A stretch of DNA of 50,415 nt from Acidimicrobiia bacterium (GCA_024421095.1 JAHQYM010000009.1:1-50415); one strand, 5' to 3'; positions 1-10,378 are shown, numbered from the stretch's first letter. Notes: generated by a model not told the origin, from the sequence alone. Made by a program: numbers and translations.

Positions 1-1
1 T

Positions 2-1528
2 GTGGGTACTGATTTGTTAGTAATCGCCGATTTCGATGTGCTCAAACAACAACTCGAAAACCCACGGTTGGTTGACGGGTCACCAATACCAATCACCGAA
101 CTACACAAGTTAGCGTTGGAAGCGAACTTGTTGCCATCAATCTTCGACACGAAAACCCAAGACATGTGGCTCGGCCGGCGGGTGCGCACCGCCACCGAAG
201 CTCAACGCATCGCTTTGATCGCACGAGACCAATGCTGCATTGGATGTGGTGCTAACCCGTTGTGGTGTCAAGCGCATCACATTATTTGGTGGTCTAAGAA
301 TGGACCCACCAACCTAGAAAACCTGGTGTTAGTGTGCAACGACTGCCACCACAAAATCCACGACGATGGCTGGCAAGTCCACAAACACCCCAAAACCGGA
401 AAATACTACCTCAAACCCCCAACCCAACCCAAAGACAATCGCCCAACCGTTTCGTCAGATAAGCCGGCGAGGAACTCGCTAGGTGATCCCACGACCCAAC
501 CATCGGGTCAGCGCCCAACAATCTCACCAGATGAACCCTCAACCAACCCGTCGGGCAAGCACCCAACAGTTCCACCAGACAAACCCTCAACCAACCCGTC
601 GGGTGAGCCCCCCGCCGTTTCGGTGGCTGAGGTTCCGACTATCTCGTCGGGTGAGCGTCCGACAGTCCCGTCAGACGTACCCTCAACCCGCCCAACCGGT
701 AAGCATCCGGCTGCCCCGCCGGATAAGTCGGCGAGTACCTTGCCAGACGAACCCTCAACCAACCCATCAGGCAAGCACCCAACAGTTCCACCAAACAAAC
801 CCTCAACCAACCCGTCGGGTGAGTCCGCGACGAACTTGTCAGGTAAACCACCGAACCGCCTATCGGATAAGTCGGCGAGAACCTCGTCACTTGGGTCGTC
901 GACCAGCGGGCCCGGTGACTCCTTGCACGTTTCGGTGGGTGGGCCCTCAACCCAGCCGGCAGACAAGCGCCCCACCCTTTCCGTGGGTGAGCCCTTGAGC
1001 GGCCCAGCAAATAAGCGCCCGACCGTTTTATCGGAAAAATCGGCGAGGACCTCATCAGGTAAACCGCCGAACCGCCAATCGGGTGAGCGTCCGACCGTTT
1101 TATCGGATAAGTCGGCGGGCACCTCGTCACTTGGGTTGTCAAGCAGCGGGCCCGGTGACTCCTTGCACGTTTCGGTGGGTGGGCCCTCAACCCAGCCGGC
1201 AGACAAGCGCCCCACCCTTTCCGTGGGTGAGCCCTTGAGCGGCCCAGCAGATGAGTTCCCGAATATCGCATCAAATGATCCCCCGATCCACCCAGCGGAT
1301 CAGCGTCCGACTATCTCGTCGAGTCGGCCAGACCGTGCTCAAACCCGCGTAGACTCGGCGCAACCGGTTGCCGGCGACTCACCCCGGTCGACCATCCAGA
1401 ATGCGCCCGGGCTCGCGCATGTTGAGCAAACTCTGCGAAAGAAACAGACAAACCCCGATGCCGAACAACAGCACCCCACAACCCGATCCACCCGCCACGA
1501 CCCGGTCGACGGTATCGACACCTCCTAA
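2..1528 (+). CDS. HNH endonuclease domain protein (DUF222/13E12-type family), 5' end truncated by window, with long Pro/Ser/Thr repeat tail
   Basis: ORF open from the window edge; HNH motif 'CCIGCGANPLWCQAHHIIWWSKNGPTNLENLVLVCNDCHHKIHDDGW'; tail is a phased octapeptide array. Confidence 0.8.
   Translation: MGTDLLVIADFDVLKQQLENPRLVDGSPIPITELHKLALEANLLPSIFDTKTQDMWLGRRVRTATEAQRIALIARDQCCIGCGANPLWCQAHHIIWWSKNGPTNLENLVLVCNDCHHKIHDDGWQVHKHPKTGKYYLKPPTQPKDNRPTVSSDKPARNSLGDPTTQPSGQRPTISPDEPSTNPSGKHPTVPPDKPSTNPSGEPPAVSVAEVPTISSGERPTVPSDVPSTRPTGKHPAAPPDKSASTLPDEPSTNPSGKHPTVPPNKPSTNPSGESATNLSGKPPNRLSDKSARTSSLGSSTSGPGDSLHVSVGGPSTQPADKRPTLSVGEPLSGPANKRPTVLSEKSARTSSGKPPNRQSGERPTVLSDKSAGTSSLGLSSSGPGDSLHVSVGGPSTQPADKRPTLSVGEPLSGPADEFPNIASNDPPIHPADQRPTISSSRPDRAQTRVDSAQPVAGDSPRSTIQNAPGLAHVEQTLRKKQTNPDAEQQHPTTRSTRHDPVDGIDTS
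440..1327 (+). repeat. In-frame 24-bp (8-aa) degenerate tandem repeat array, 37 units, in the HNH protein tail
   Basis: Translation splits without indels into octads: RPTVSSDK/PARNSLGD/PTTQPSGQ/RPTISPDE/PSTNPSGK/HPTVPPDK ... RPTISSSR. Confidence 0.9.
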
Positions 1529-1904
1529 AGGCCGTGTGGATGGGTGTCCATCCTCCTGTTGTCGGGTTGTCCCGAGTGGACCTTGTGGTGCATCTAGCAA
1601 CGACGATCAGTGGTCACGCGCGTGGTTTTGTTGCTACTGTGGGTTCGAGTGTTGGTCGGTCGCCCACATACAGGGTCAACTTCCACACTGATCCCCCGGT
1701 CCCTCAACTAAATGTCAGCACCGATTCTGCAGGATCTCTCGCGTTCAGGCACGGACTCTCACCCCACCGACTCCGACCTCAAACGCGAAGAGCCGGTTTC
1801 CTGAGAACCACCGATCCTCTCACCCATTTGTGGAACCGTGTCAAGCGGCGGGGTCGTCGTTGTTGTTACGACACGCCTGCGGTTGGTCCGGCGTAAGCGG
1901 TTAG

Positions 1905-3611
1905 CTAACTGCGGGTGATGGCACCTAATAGTTGGGGGACTGCGTCGCCGGTGAGGTCGGCTATTGGAGAGGGGAACACACCGAACACGACAGTGAGAGC
2001 TAACGCGACTCCGATAGCTAGCCCTGCAGCCGGGTGGACTGGTTCAACTGGCTCAGCATCGGTTGCCGAGCCCAAATAAACCGACAACACAATACGCAGA
2101 TAAAGAAATGCGGAAACTACCGCAGCAACCATCGCCACAATCGCTAACCAAAATGAACGGGCATCAACCGCCGCTCCAATGATCGCAAACTTCGCCACGA
2201 AACCCGAAGTCAACGGAACTCCCGCCTGAGCCAACAGAAAAACCGTCAATGCCAAAGCCAAAGCCGGACGGTGAGTCGCCAATCCGTTGAGATCATCTAG
2301 GCTAGTTCTTCGGTCGCCCCGACCCGACACAACCGTAAGCACTCCAAAACTCCCGATCACCATGAATGCGTAAGCCGCAACATAAAACACGACCGCCGCG
2401 GTACCTCGGCTAGTTGCCGCTTGCACACCGACCAAAATAAAACCCGCGTGAGAAATTGACGAGTATGCCAACATGCGTTTTGCGTCACGTTGCACGATGG
2501 CCAACACCGAACCTACTAGCAGTGTGAGTACCGCTAGACCAAAAATTGCTGGCTGCCAATCCGCACGGTAATCGGCGAAAGTTACCACAAAAACTCGGAC
2601 AATAGCCGCAAACGCTGCTGCCTTTACCACAGATGCCATAAACGCAACAACCGGTGTAGGTGCGCCTTGATAAACATCAGGGGTCCAACCATGAAACGGC
2701 ACCGCGGCTACTTTGAAACCGAGCCCCACCAAAAGCATCGCCAAACCAGCAAGCAACATGGCATCTTCTAAGAACACTACTGAACTCATATAAGTACTGA
2801 TCTCGGCCAAACTCATCGAACCGGTTGCTCCGTAAACCAAAGCAATGCCATACAACAAAAAAGCTGAAGAAAAGGCTCCGAGAATAAAATATTTGAGACC
2901 AGCTTCTAATGATTCGTTGCGACTCAAATGCAACGCAGTCATAACGTAAATCGCTATCGACAATGTTTCCAGAGCAAGAAACAACACAATCAGGTCGCCA
3001 GCCCCAGCCATTACCAAACCTCCAGCGGCCGATAACATCATCAACACAAACATCTCCGGGCCAGCAATGCCCTCGCGGCGCAAATACTCATCAAACAACA
3101 ACGCACACAACACCACGGCCAGCACGATTACCGCCGACATAACTAAACTGAAGCCATCAAAGGAAAACTGGTCTCCGATAGCGAGAACTGGACCGCTTGG
3201 TCGCCAATAATCATTCCACAGCACCACGATTGCAACAAAGGCCACCAACGCGGTACCTGCGGTAAACATCGCGTCAAAACCAACACGCAAGACACGCACC
3301 AACAGCGCGGCAACACCCAGCAACAGCACACCCGTCGCCACCGCACCAAAAGCACCGAGGTTTGCGCGGATGCTAGGAAACAGAAAGTCGTCACCCACCA
3401 AACCAGCAACAAGCCACGCCACCGCAACTGTTAGCGGACCCAAAGCAACAGTCGCGTAGCGTTCAATCTTTTCAGGCAAACGGCTAATCACCGAACGGAA
3501 CATGATGAGCAACAAAGCCCCGGTAGCCAAAATAATCAGTGGGCTTAGACCCGCCCATGAATACCGTGGAGCAACCACATTAGGTGCAACCTGGGCAAAT
3601 ACTAGATGCAT
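1905..3611 (-). CDS. nuoN: NADH-quinone oxidoreductase subunit N
   Basis: 568 aa polytopic antiporter-like protein; last gene of the nuo cluster. Confidence 0.93.
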   Translation of the reverse strand: MHLVFAQVAPNVVAPRYSWAGLSPLIILATGALLLIMFRSVISRLPEKIERYATVALGPLTVAVAWLVAGLVGDDFLFPSIRANLGAFGAVATGVLLLGVAALLVRVLRVGFDAMFTAGTALVAFVAIVVLWNDYWRPSGPVLAIGDQFSFDGFSLVMSAVIVLAVVLCALLFDEYLRREGIAGPEMFVLMMLSAAGGLVMAGAGDLIVLFLALETLSIAIYVMTALHLSRNESLEAGLKYFILGAFSSAFLLYGIALVYGATGSMSLAEISTYMSSVVFLEDAMLLAGLAMLLVGLGFKVAAVPFHGWTPDVYQGAPTPVVAFMASVVKAAAFAAIVRVFVVTFADYRADWQPAIFGLAVLTLLVGSVLAIVQRDAKRMLAYSSISHAGFILVGVQAATSRGTAAVVFYVAAYAFMVIGSFGVLTVVSGRGDRRTSLDDLNGLATHRPALALALTVFLLAQAGVPLTSGFVAKFAIIGAAVDARSFWLAIVAMVAAVVSAFLYLRIVLSVYLGSATDAEPVEPVHPAAGLAIGVALALTVVFGVFPSPIADLTGDAVPQLLGAITRS

Positions 3612-5218
3612 TATGGACCACCGTCACCTTCATTTGAGGTTTGGTTGCTCTCAACTACGACAACGTTCGCGGTGGGTTCAGAAAAGTTTTCAACGTGAAG
3701 TTCAACGTGAGCAATCAAAGCATCCACCGCCGGTTCCATCCGTTCAATGACCGGTTTGGGATAAACACCAAGAAAAATAATCCCCACAACAAACGGGGCC
3801 AACAACAAACCTTCCCGCAGTTTCAAGTCGCTCATTTGCGCGTAGCGCTCAGCAACCGCACCGTGAAACACTCGTTGATAAGCCCACAACAGATACAGCG
3901 CAGCCAGAATAACCCCGGTCGCCGCTACCACCGCCCACCAGCGATGCGCCGCGAAAGCACCAAGCAAGGTTAGAAACTCCCCGACGAAACCATTCAATCC
4001 AGGCAAGCCGAGTGAGGACAAAGCAACCAAAAGGAAAACGCCCGCTAAAACGGGTGCCGGCTTTTGCAACCCGCCCATCTCTGAAATAATTCGGGTTTGA
4101 CTGCGGTCGTAAAGCATCGCAACCAACAAAAACAAAGCGCCAGTCGACAAGCCGTGGTTCACCATCTGCAAAATGGCACCTTCAAGCCCCTCGGTGTTAA
4201 GAGCGAACGCCCCAATCACAATAAAACCGAGATGCGCCACCGAAGAATAGGCAACCAAACGCTTCAAATCGCGTTGCATTGTTGCCGCAATCGCACCATA
4301 AATGATGCCGATAGTTCCCAACGTCACCAACGCCGGGGCGAACCAAACAGCAGCTTCTGGGAACAGAAAGATACCAAAGCGCAGAAACCCGTAAGTACCG
4401 AGTTTCAACATTATCGCAGCCAAGATCACCGAACCCGCCGTGGGTGCGTTGGTGTGTGCATCAGGCAACCAAGTGTGCAACGGGAATAACGGAACTTTCA
4501 CAGCGAAGGCCAACGCGAACGACAGAAAGATCCAGCGAGCGGTGGACTTGGCGATCTCTTGTGAGTTGGCTAGTTCCACAAGATCAAAAGTGAGCACACC
4601 GGTTTCGGCTTGGTTGAGAAAAGCCAAAGCCAAAATGCCAACTAGCATCAACGCCGAACCAAACATCGTGAAGATAAAGAACTTGGTCGCCGCGTATGCT
4701 CGCTGCCCATGACCCCACTTGCCAATGAGGAAATACATTGGCACCAAAACGATCTCAAAAAACGTGAAGAAGGCAAAAAGGTCAAGCGCCAAAAAGACAC
4801 CCATGCAACCCGCTTCTAAGACCAACAGCCAGGCGTAATACGCTTTAGGACCGTGTTCGGCATTTATGCCGATGATTGTCAACGGAAAAATGATGCCGGT
4901 CAGAACCACCAGCCACAAAGAAATACCATCAACGCCGAGCGACCAAGAAATGCCGAGGCTTTCGATCCAAGTTTGGTGATCTTTGAATTGAAATTGAGCA
5001 GCCGAGGTTGTTTGAAATGCGGTGAGCACCCATATCGACATCGCACCAGTTGCGGCACTAAACAAAAAGGCGACTTGTTTGAAATGATCTGGATGGTTAT
5101 TTGGCAAGAACAACAGCAGCAAAGCACCGATAGCCGGAGTGATGATAAGCGCAGAAAGTACCGGAAAACTAGGCGCAGAAGTAACCGCGATAAAGTCAAG
5201 AGAGGAAAGCGTCAGCAT
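3611..5218 (-). CDS. nuoM: NADH-quinone oxidoreductase subunit M
   Basis: ORF to 5245; ATG at 5218 overlaps the nuoL stop (TGATG), so it is the preferred start; 'PLFPLHTWLPDAHTNAPTAGSVILA' motif. Confidence 0.93.
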   Translation of the reverse strand: MLTLSSLDFIAVTSAPSFPVLSALIITPAIGALLLLFLPNNHPDHFKQVAFLFSAATGAMSIWVLTAFQTTSAAQFQFKDHQTWIESLGISWSLGVDGISLWLVVLTGIIFPLTIIGINAEHGPKAYYAWLLVLEAGCMGVFLALDLFAFFTFFEIVLVPMYFLIGKWGHGQRAYAATKFFIFTMFGSALMLVGILALAFLNQAETGVLTFDLVELANSQEIAKSTARWIFLSFALAFAVKVPLFPLHTWLPDAHTNAPTAGSVILAAIMLKLGTYGFLRFGIFLFPEAAVWFAPALVTLGTIGIIYGAIAATMQRDLKRLVAYSSVAHLGFIVIGAFALNTEGLEGAILQMVNHGLSTGALFLLVAMLYDRSQTRIISEMGGLQKPAPVLAGVFLLVALSSLGLPGLNGFVGEFLTLLGAFAAHRWWAVVAATGVILAALYLLWAYQRVFHGAVAERYAQMSDLKLREGLLLAPFVVGIIFLGVYPKPVIERMEPAVDALIAHVELHVENFSEPTANVVVVESNQTSNEGDGGP

Positions 5219-7581
5219 CACCAACTCGCTCTCGACAGGAACCACACGAAAAGCACCACGGCACCAACAGCAACCATTAATGCATAAGAACGAACCAAAC
5301 CAGTTTGCACTCGTCTCAGGGCATTACCACCCAACCGCACCCACCGACCAACACCGTTGACTGTGCCATCAACCACTTTTGAGTCGAAATGAGCTAGCGC
5401 CTTGAAACTCTGTTTACCTGGCCCACCCATAAAATCCGTGATCGATTCGTCAATAAACCAGCCACGAGCGAACAACGGTAGTTCAATTCGTTCGGCCCAA
5501 TAGCCAACCCGCCCACCGTCAACAACACGACGGGCGGCTCGCAAATACACCGCCGCGGCCAAAACGATGCCACCGGTTGCACCGAGAACGGCCACGATAC
5601 CCAACGCCCATTTCACCGCACCGCTAGAGGTAAGGTGCGCTTCGTTGTTATACAGAGAAGGTTCAAGCCAATGGCCCAAAAAATGCAGGTCACTGCTAAA
5701 CGGAAGGTTCATTATCCCCACAATCGCAGATCCAGCAGCTAACACAATTAATGGAACGGTCATCAACCAAGGAGATTCGTGTGGATGATGTTCGCGGCGG
5801 GTTTGTAAAGCCGTGCCGAAATCGGTTTCGTCTAGTTCACCTAAGTCTGGGGTATCAAATATTGAAGGAGCGACGCTTTGTTTGGCATCTTGCGCGGCAA
5901 GCAACACTTGTTCTTGTGCGCCTTGCGCGGCCATGAACATTCGTTGCGCTTGTGCATACGCTTCAATAGCAGCGGCCGCCGCAGTCTCGGCGGATGCAAG
6001 GGTGCTTTGCGCCCGCTCGAGGTTCTTGGTAGCCCTAGCAACGGCTCGCTCGTCCGTGGTGTCGGCCTGCTCTAGTTCAACACTTCGCATAGCGCTTTTG
6101 CTTTGTGCAGTGACAAGCCGTTCAGTAGCTTTAGTGTTGGCTACTTCAGCCGCGTCAAGTTGCGTTTGTGAGGTCTCAACGGCTGCGGCGACCTCAGCTA
6201 TACGAGTTGCCCACGCTTGGGTGATTTCTTCGGGCCGTGTATCTGCGTAGCGGTATCTGCCGAAGAAAGTCAAAAATACTTGACGGCTCATGTAAACGGC
6301 AGTGAGAATCGCGGTCAGCAACCCGATCAACCACAAGATCACATTTGTTTCCCAAGCGAATGCAAGAATCTCGTCTTTAGACCAGAAACCTGAAAACGGC
6401 GGTACCCCAGCAATAGCTAGCCAGCCGACAATGAACGCAGTAGACGTGACCGGCAAAAGTTTTCTCAAGCCTCCGTAATGACGCATGTCCTGATCGTTGT
6501 TCATCTGGTGAATCACCGAACCTGAACCCAAAAACAGCAGCGCCTTGAAGAACGCATGCGTGATCATATGAAAGATTGCAGCAACATAAGCACCCGAACC
6601 GACCGCGAGGAACATATAACCAAGTTGGCTGACCGTTGAATAGGCCAAAACTTTTTTGATGTCGTTTTGGGCTAGCGCGATGGTTGCTGCCAACAAGGCG
6701 GTGAGCGCGCCAACCCAAGCGATCAGCGTGGGTGCCCACTGTGCAGACACTGCAATTATCGGATTAACTCTGATCAGTAAGTAGACACCAGAGGTGACCA
6801 TTGTGGCGGCATGGATCAGCGCCGACACTGGCGTTGGCCCGGCCATGGCGTCGGGTAACCAGACAAATAGTGGTATCTGAGCTGATTTACCGATCGCCCC
6901 AATCAGTAACAGCACCGTAATCGCAGTGGCTGTTGATTGTGCTAGAGAACCAGCATTGTCAAGCAAATAGGTGTATTGGATCGAACCCAAAGTCGTAAAT
7001 GCGAGAAACATTGCGACCATAAAACCCCAATCACCGATGCGGTTGGTGACAAAGGCTTTCTTGCCCGCCGAGGCGTTGCGCTCGTCGCTGAACCAGAATG
7101 ATATCAAAAGGTAGGAACAAAGACCAACACCTTCCCAACCCAAAAAAGTCAAAAGCATGTTGTCGCCAAGCACCAGTACCAGCATCGAGAAGGCAAACAA
7201 ATTCAAATACATGAAGAACTTAGGAAAATCTGAATCGTTATGCATGTACCCGATTGAGTAAAGATGTATCAACGTGCCGATACCGGTGATAAACAAGGTC
7301 ATCGTCACCGACAACGGGTCTACGAGGAAACCCACATCAACAGAAAAGTCGCCAGCCGGAACCCACTCAAACAACGTTTGCACAAAACGGCGATCTTCAA
7401 CGGCTTGGTTTTGCAAACCGAGAAATACCAAAAAGGAAGCCACGAACGACCCAGCCATCGCAATGCTTCCCAACCAACCGGCGCGAGGCTCACCAAGCCT
7501 CCGACCAAGTAGGAGCAACGACACGAATCCGGCAAGTGGTAGGGCAACGATCACCCAAGCAAAGTCCAACAAGGATCTCAC
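5218..7581 (-). CDS. nuoL: NADH-quinone oxidoreductase subunit L with ~155-aa coiled-coil insertion
   Basis: NuoL motifs 'GWEGVGLCSYLLI', 'PLFVWLPDAMAGPTPVSALIHAATMVTSGVYLL'; interrupted between 'FFGRYR' and 'HPHESPWLMTVPL'. Confidence 0.93.
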   Translation of the reverse strand: MRSLLDFAWVIVALPLAGFVSLLLLGRRLGEPRAGWLGSIAMAGSFVASFLVFLGLQNQAVEDRRFVQTLFEWVPAGDFSVDVGFLVDPLSVTMTLFITGIGTLIHLYSIGYMHNDSDFPKFFMYLNLFAFSMLVLVLGDNMLLTFLGWEGVGLCSYLLISFWFSDERNASAGKKAFVTNRIGDWGFMVAMFLAFTTLGSIQYTYLLDNAGSLAQSTATAITVLLLIGAIGKSAQIPLFVWLPDAMAGPTPVSALIHAATMVTSGVYLLIRVNPIIAVSAQWAPTLIAWVGALTALLAATIALAQNDIKKVLAYSTVSQLGYMFLAVGSGAYVAAIFHMITHAFFKALLFLGSGSVIHQMNNDQDMRHYGGLRKLLPVTSTAFIVGWLAIAGVPPFSGFWSKDEILAFAWETNVILWLIGLLTAILTAVYMSRQVFLTFFGRYRYADTRPEEITQAWATRIAEVAAAVETSQTQLDAAEVANTKATERLVTAQSKSAMRSVELEQADTTDERAVARATKNLERAQSTLASAETAAAAAIEAYAQAQRMFMAAQGAQEQVLLAAQDAKQSVAPSIFDTPDLGELDETDFGTALQTRREHHPHESPWLMTVPLIVLAAGSAIVGIMNLPFSSDLHFLGHWLEPSLYNNEAHLTSSGAVKWALGIVAVLGATGGIVLAAAVYLRAARRVVDGGRVGYWAERIELPLFARGWFIDESITDFMGGPGKQSFKALAHFDSKVVDGTVNGVGRWVRLGGNALRRVQTGLVRSYALMVAVGAVVLFVWFLSRASW

Positions 7582-7582
7582 T

Positions 7583-7888
7583 TCAGCCTCTCAACACCGA
7601 CATATCGTCAGCCGTGGCAGCAGCTCTACGCCGGTTGATGGCAACAACCAACGCTAAACCAACCACAACCTCAACGGCGGCCACCACCAAAACAAAAAAC
7701 ACGGCTATCTGACCAGAAACATCATTCAGCTCGGTGCCCAAAGCCACGAAACTGATGTTGACCGCGTTCAGCATCAATTCCACGCACATAAACATCACCA
7801 ACGGGTTTCGACGCAACATAAGACCAACCGCGCCGATCACGAACATGACGGCCGAAAGCAGCAAATACCAGTCGTTGGTGACTTCCAT
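7583..7888 (-). CDS. nuoK: NADH-quinone oxidoreductase subunit K
   Basis: 101 aa; 'GLMLRRNPLVMFMCVELMLNAVNISFVAL'. Confidence 0.95.
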   Translation of the reverse strand: MEVTNDWYLLLSAVMFVIGAVGLMLRRNPLVMFMCVELMLNAVNISFVALGTELNDVSGQIAVFFVLVVAAVEVVVGLALVVAINRRRAAATADDMSVLRG

Positions 7889-8493
7889 CAGTGTGCCTCA
7901 TTAATTTCGTCAGGCACAGCTGCGGGTAGCTCCATAGAAACCCTTTCAAGGTCTGCAAGAAATTCTTCTCGGCGCAACTTACGGGTCAGCACAACTGCAC
8001 CAATCACCGCAATCGTCAGCAACGCAGCAGTAATCTCAAAAGACAACGCGTAATCAGTAAATAACACTCGGCCAATACGTTCAACGTCGGTGAACTGGTT
8101 ATCAAGCGCCCGTTCACCACCGTCACGCACTATTCCTGTCAATTTGTCTGACATCACTATCAGCAACGCCAGTCCGCATCCGAAAAGCGCCGCGCCGACA
8201 AGCACCGCAAGCGGGCGTTGCCCACCAATCGGCTCTACCGACCAATTATCGGCAGTATCCACACCCAACAACATGATCACAAAGAGAAACAAAATAACGA
8301 TAGCGCCGGCGTAAACAATGATCTGCACTGCTGCCAAGAAATGCGCCTCTTGCAGCACGAACAACACAGCAACACCAAATAATGTCTGAATAAGAAACAA
8401 TGCGCTATGCACTGGATTAGGCGAGGCGACAACACCAACCGCACCAGACAAAACAATAATCGCGCCAACTACAAACACGATTACCTCCGTCAT
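7888..8493 (-). CDS. nuoJ: NADH-quinone oxidoreductase subunit J
   Basis: 201 aa membrane protein; 'VQIIVYAGAIVILFLFVIMLLG'. Confidence 0.95.
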   Translation of the reverse strand: MTEVIVFVVGAIIVLSGAVGVVASPNPVHSALFLIQTLFGVAVLFVLQEAHFLAAVQIIVYAGAIVILFLFVIMLLGVDTADNWSVEPIGGQRPLAVLVGAALFGCGLALLIVMSDKLTGIVRDGGERALDNQFTDVERIGRVLFTDYALSFEITAALLTIAVIGAVVLTRKLRREEFLADLERVSMELPAAVPDEINEAH

Positions 8494-9128
8494 TGTGCCT
8501 CCTCGACAGACTGACCAAGCTCAGCCGAACGCACACCATAACCAAGTTCACCTTTCCACTGGACAACACCCTCGTAACGATGGTCACCAGAAGGGGAAGT
8601 GGCTCGCATCCATCCCGAAGTCAAATCATCTTCACCTTCACGCCAATCTTCCCAAGGTAACTGCTGCGGTTTGCCGTCATCCCCAACTAGCAACTCATCT
8701 CGCGTATAAATTGCATCGTCACGGTTGGTGAAAGAAAATTCAAACAACTTCGTTTCGGTTATCGCTTGTGTGGGGCACGCCTCAACGCAAAGATCACAGT
8801 GGATACAACGCAGATAGTTTATTTCGTAGACGTAACCATACCGTTCACCCGGAGACACCGGGTTATCTGGGTCATTATCAGCGCCACGCACATAAATACA
8901 ATTCGCTGGGCACACTCCCGCGCACAACTCACAACCAATACACTTCTCCATCCCATCTTCGTAACGGTTAAGCACATGGCGACCATGTAGGCGTTCAACT
9001 TTCTGGCGCTTTTCATCGGGTTGGTTAGGCTTTGCTTTCCCGCCGCGATAATCGGTAGTAACCCGAGGTTCAAATAGCTTCTTAAACGTGACTGCAAAAC
9101 CCCTAAAGTACTCAGTTAACTCCGCCAC
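8490..9128 (-). CDS. nuoI: NADH-quinone oxidoreductase subunit I (2x[4Fe-4S])
   Basis: 'CIGCELCAGVCPANCIYV' and 'CIHCDLCVEACPTQAI'; GTG start. Confidence 0.95.
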   Translation of the reverse strand: MAELTEYFRGFAVTFKKLFEPRVTTDYRGGKAKPNQPDEKRQKVERLHGRHVLNRYEDGMEKCIGCELCAGVCPANCIYVRGADNDPDNPVSPGERYGYVYEINYLRCIHCDLCVEACPTQAITETKLFEFSFTNRDDAIYTRDELLVGDDGKPQQLPWEDWREGEDDLTSGWMRATSPSGDHRYEGVVQWKGELGYGVRSAELGQSVEEAQ

Positions 9129-10378
9129 GGCACGCTCCCCTCAGTCAACTCTTGGTCAAGATCGGCGAGGCGCCGAAGACGAGCTGAACGCAACGCCAGA
9201 AACAACAACGCAACACACACCAAAGAAACCAACCCGAAACCCAACACGAAGATCGTTTGTTCGACACTTCCCCAGCCAAGCTCTCGACCCACTTGAATAC
9301 CAGCAAGCACCAAGAACCACATCAACGACAAAGGAATCAACAGTTTCCAACCCAAATCCATTAGTTGATCATAACGAAAGCGAGGTAGCGTCGCACGCAA
9401 CCATACAAAACCAAACAAAAAGAGCATCAGTTTGAAGAAGAACCAAAACAGGCCGATCCACCAACCCGCAGGAAAGAAAAACGCTGGCCCAGACGGCCCA
9501 CCTAAAAAGAGCGTCACAATGATCGCCGCCATGGTTATCTGATTCATGAACTCAGCCAAAAAGAACAAAGCGAAACGGATTGAGGAATACTCAGTATGAA
9601 AACCGCCAACAAGTTCTTGTTCAGCTTCAACTAAATCAAACGGTGGATGGTTGAGCTCAGCCGTACCAGCAATAAGAAACACCACGAAAGGCACAAAACC
9701 AGTGGCAAAAATATTCCAACCCGGTACTACCGCGTTGAAACCTTGACCCGATTGCAACACCACCAACTCGTGCATAGATAGGGTACCGCTAACTAACACA
9801 ACCGCAGCGATAGACAAACCCAACGCAGCTTCATAGCTCACCATCTGCGCCGAAGCACGCACCGACCCAAGCAACGGGTACTTAGAACCGGAACCCCAAC
9901 CAGCAAGCATCACCCCATAAATCGCCAAAGAAGACATCGCCAAGAAAAACAAGACACCAACCGGAGGGTCGGCCACCTGCAAGAATGTGTCATGCCCAAA
10001 TATTGAGACTTCACCGGCAGTGCCATCCGCACGGTTGAAATCGCCACCAATCGGCACAATCGCAAAGACCAGAAACGCGGGGATCAGCGACAAATAGGGA
10101 GCCAGTTTAAACACAAAACGATGAGACTTCTCGGGGACCAAATCTTCCTTGAAGAACAATTTTATGCCGTCTGCCAATGTCACCAAAATACCCCACGGAC
10201 CAGCCAGATTAGGCCCAATACGGTTTTGCATATCAGAAATAACCTTACGCAAAAACCAAATATTAAACATCACCGCAAATAACAAAAAAGCAAACGCTAT
10301 AACAACTTTTAAGAGCACTATTCCAAGTTCGGGCAAACCGAACGAACCGTCAAACAAAGGGTCAGCAGCAACAATCAC
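9116..10378 (-). CDS. nuoH: NADH-quinone oxidoreductase subunit H
   Basis: 'MQNRIGPNLAGPWGILVTLADGIKLFFKED', 'ELNHPPFDLVEAEQELVGGFHTEYSS'. Confidence 0.96.
   Translation of the reverse strand: MIVAADPLFDGSFGLPELGIVLLKVVIAFAFLLFAVMFNIWFLRKVISDMQNRIGPNLAGPWGILVTLADGIKLFFKEDLVPEKSHRFVFKLAPYLSLIPAFLVFAIVPIGGDFNRADGTAGEVSIFGHDTFLQVADPPVGVLFFLAMSSLAIYGVMLAGWGSGSKYPLLGSVRASAQMVSYEAALGLSIAAVVLVSGTLSMHELVVLQSGQGFNAVVPGWNIFATGFVPFVVFLIAGTAELNHPPFDLVEAEQELVGGFHTEYSSIRFALFFLAEFMNQITMAAIIVTLFLGGPSGPAFFFPAGWWIGLFWFFFKLMLFLFGFVWLRATLPRFRYDQLMDLGWKLLIPLSLMWFLVLAGIQVGRELGWGSVEQTIFVLGFGLVSLVCVALLFLALRSARLRRLADLDQELTEGSVPWRS

Noticed and set aside
508-1274. Long minus-strand and alternate-frame ORFs (235, 211, 171 aa) over the HNH tail
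   Set aside because: A 24-bp period keeps all frames open; their repeats mirror the HNH array and they have no recognisable domain.
1639-1655. tRNA T-loop-like 'GGGTTCGAGT'
   Set aside because: Flanking bases do not form a T-stem, and no acceptor or anticodon arms fit.
5813-6250. 145-aa plus-strand ORF antisense to the NuoL insert
   Set aside because: Ala/Ser/Cys-rich translation explained by the complement of Ala-rich coiled-coil codons.
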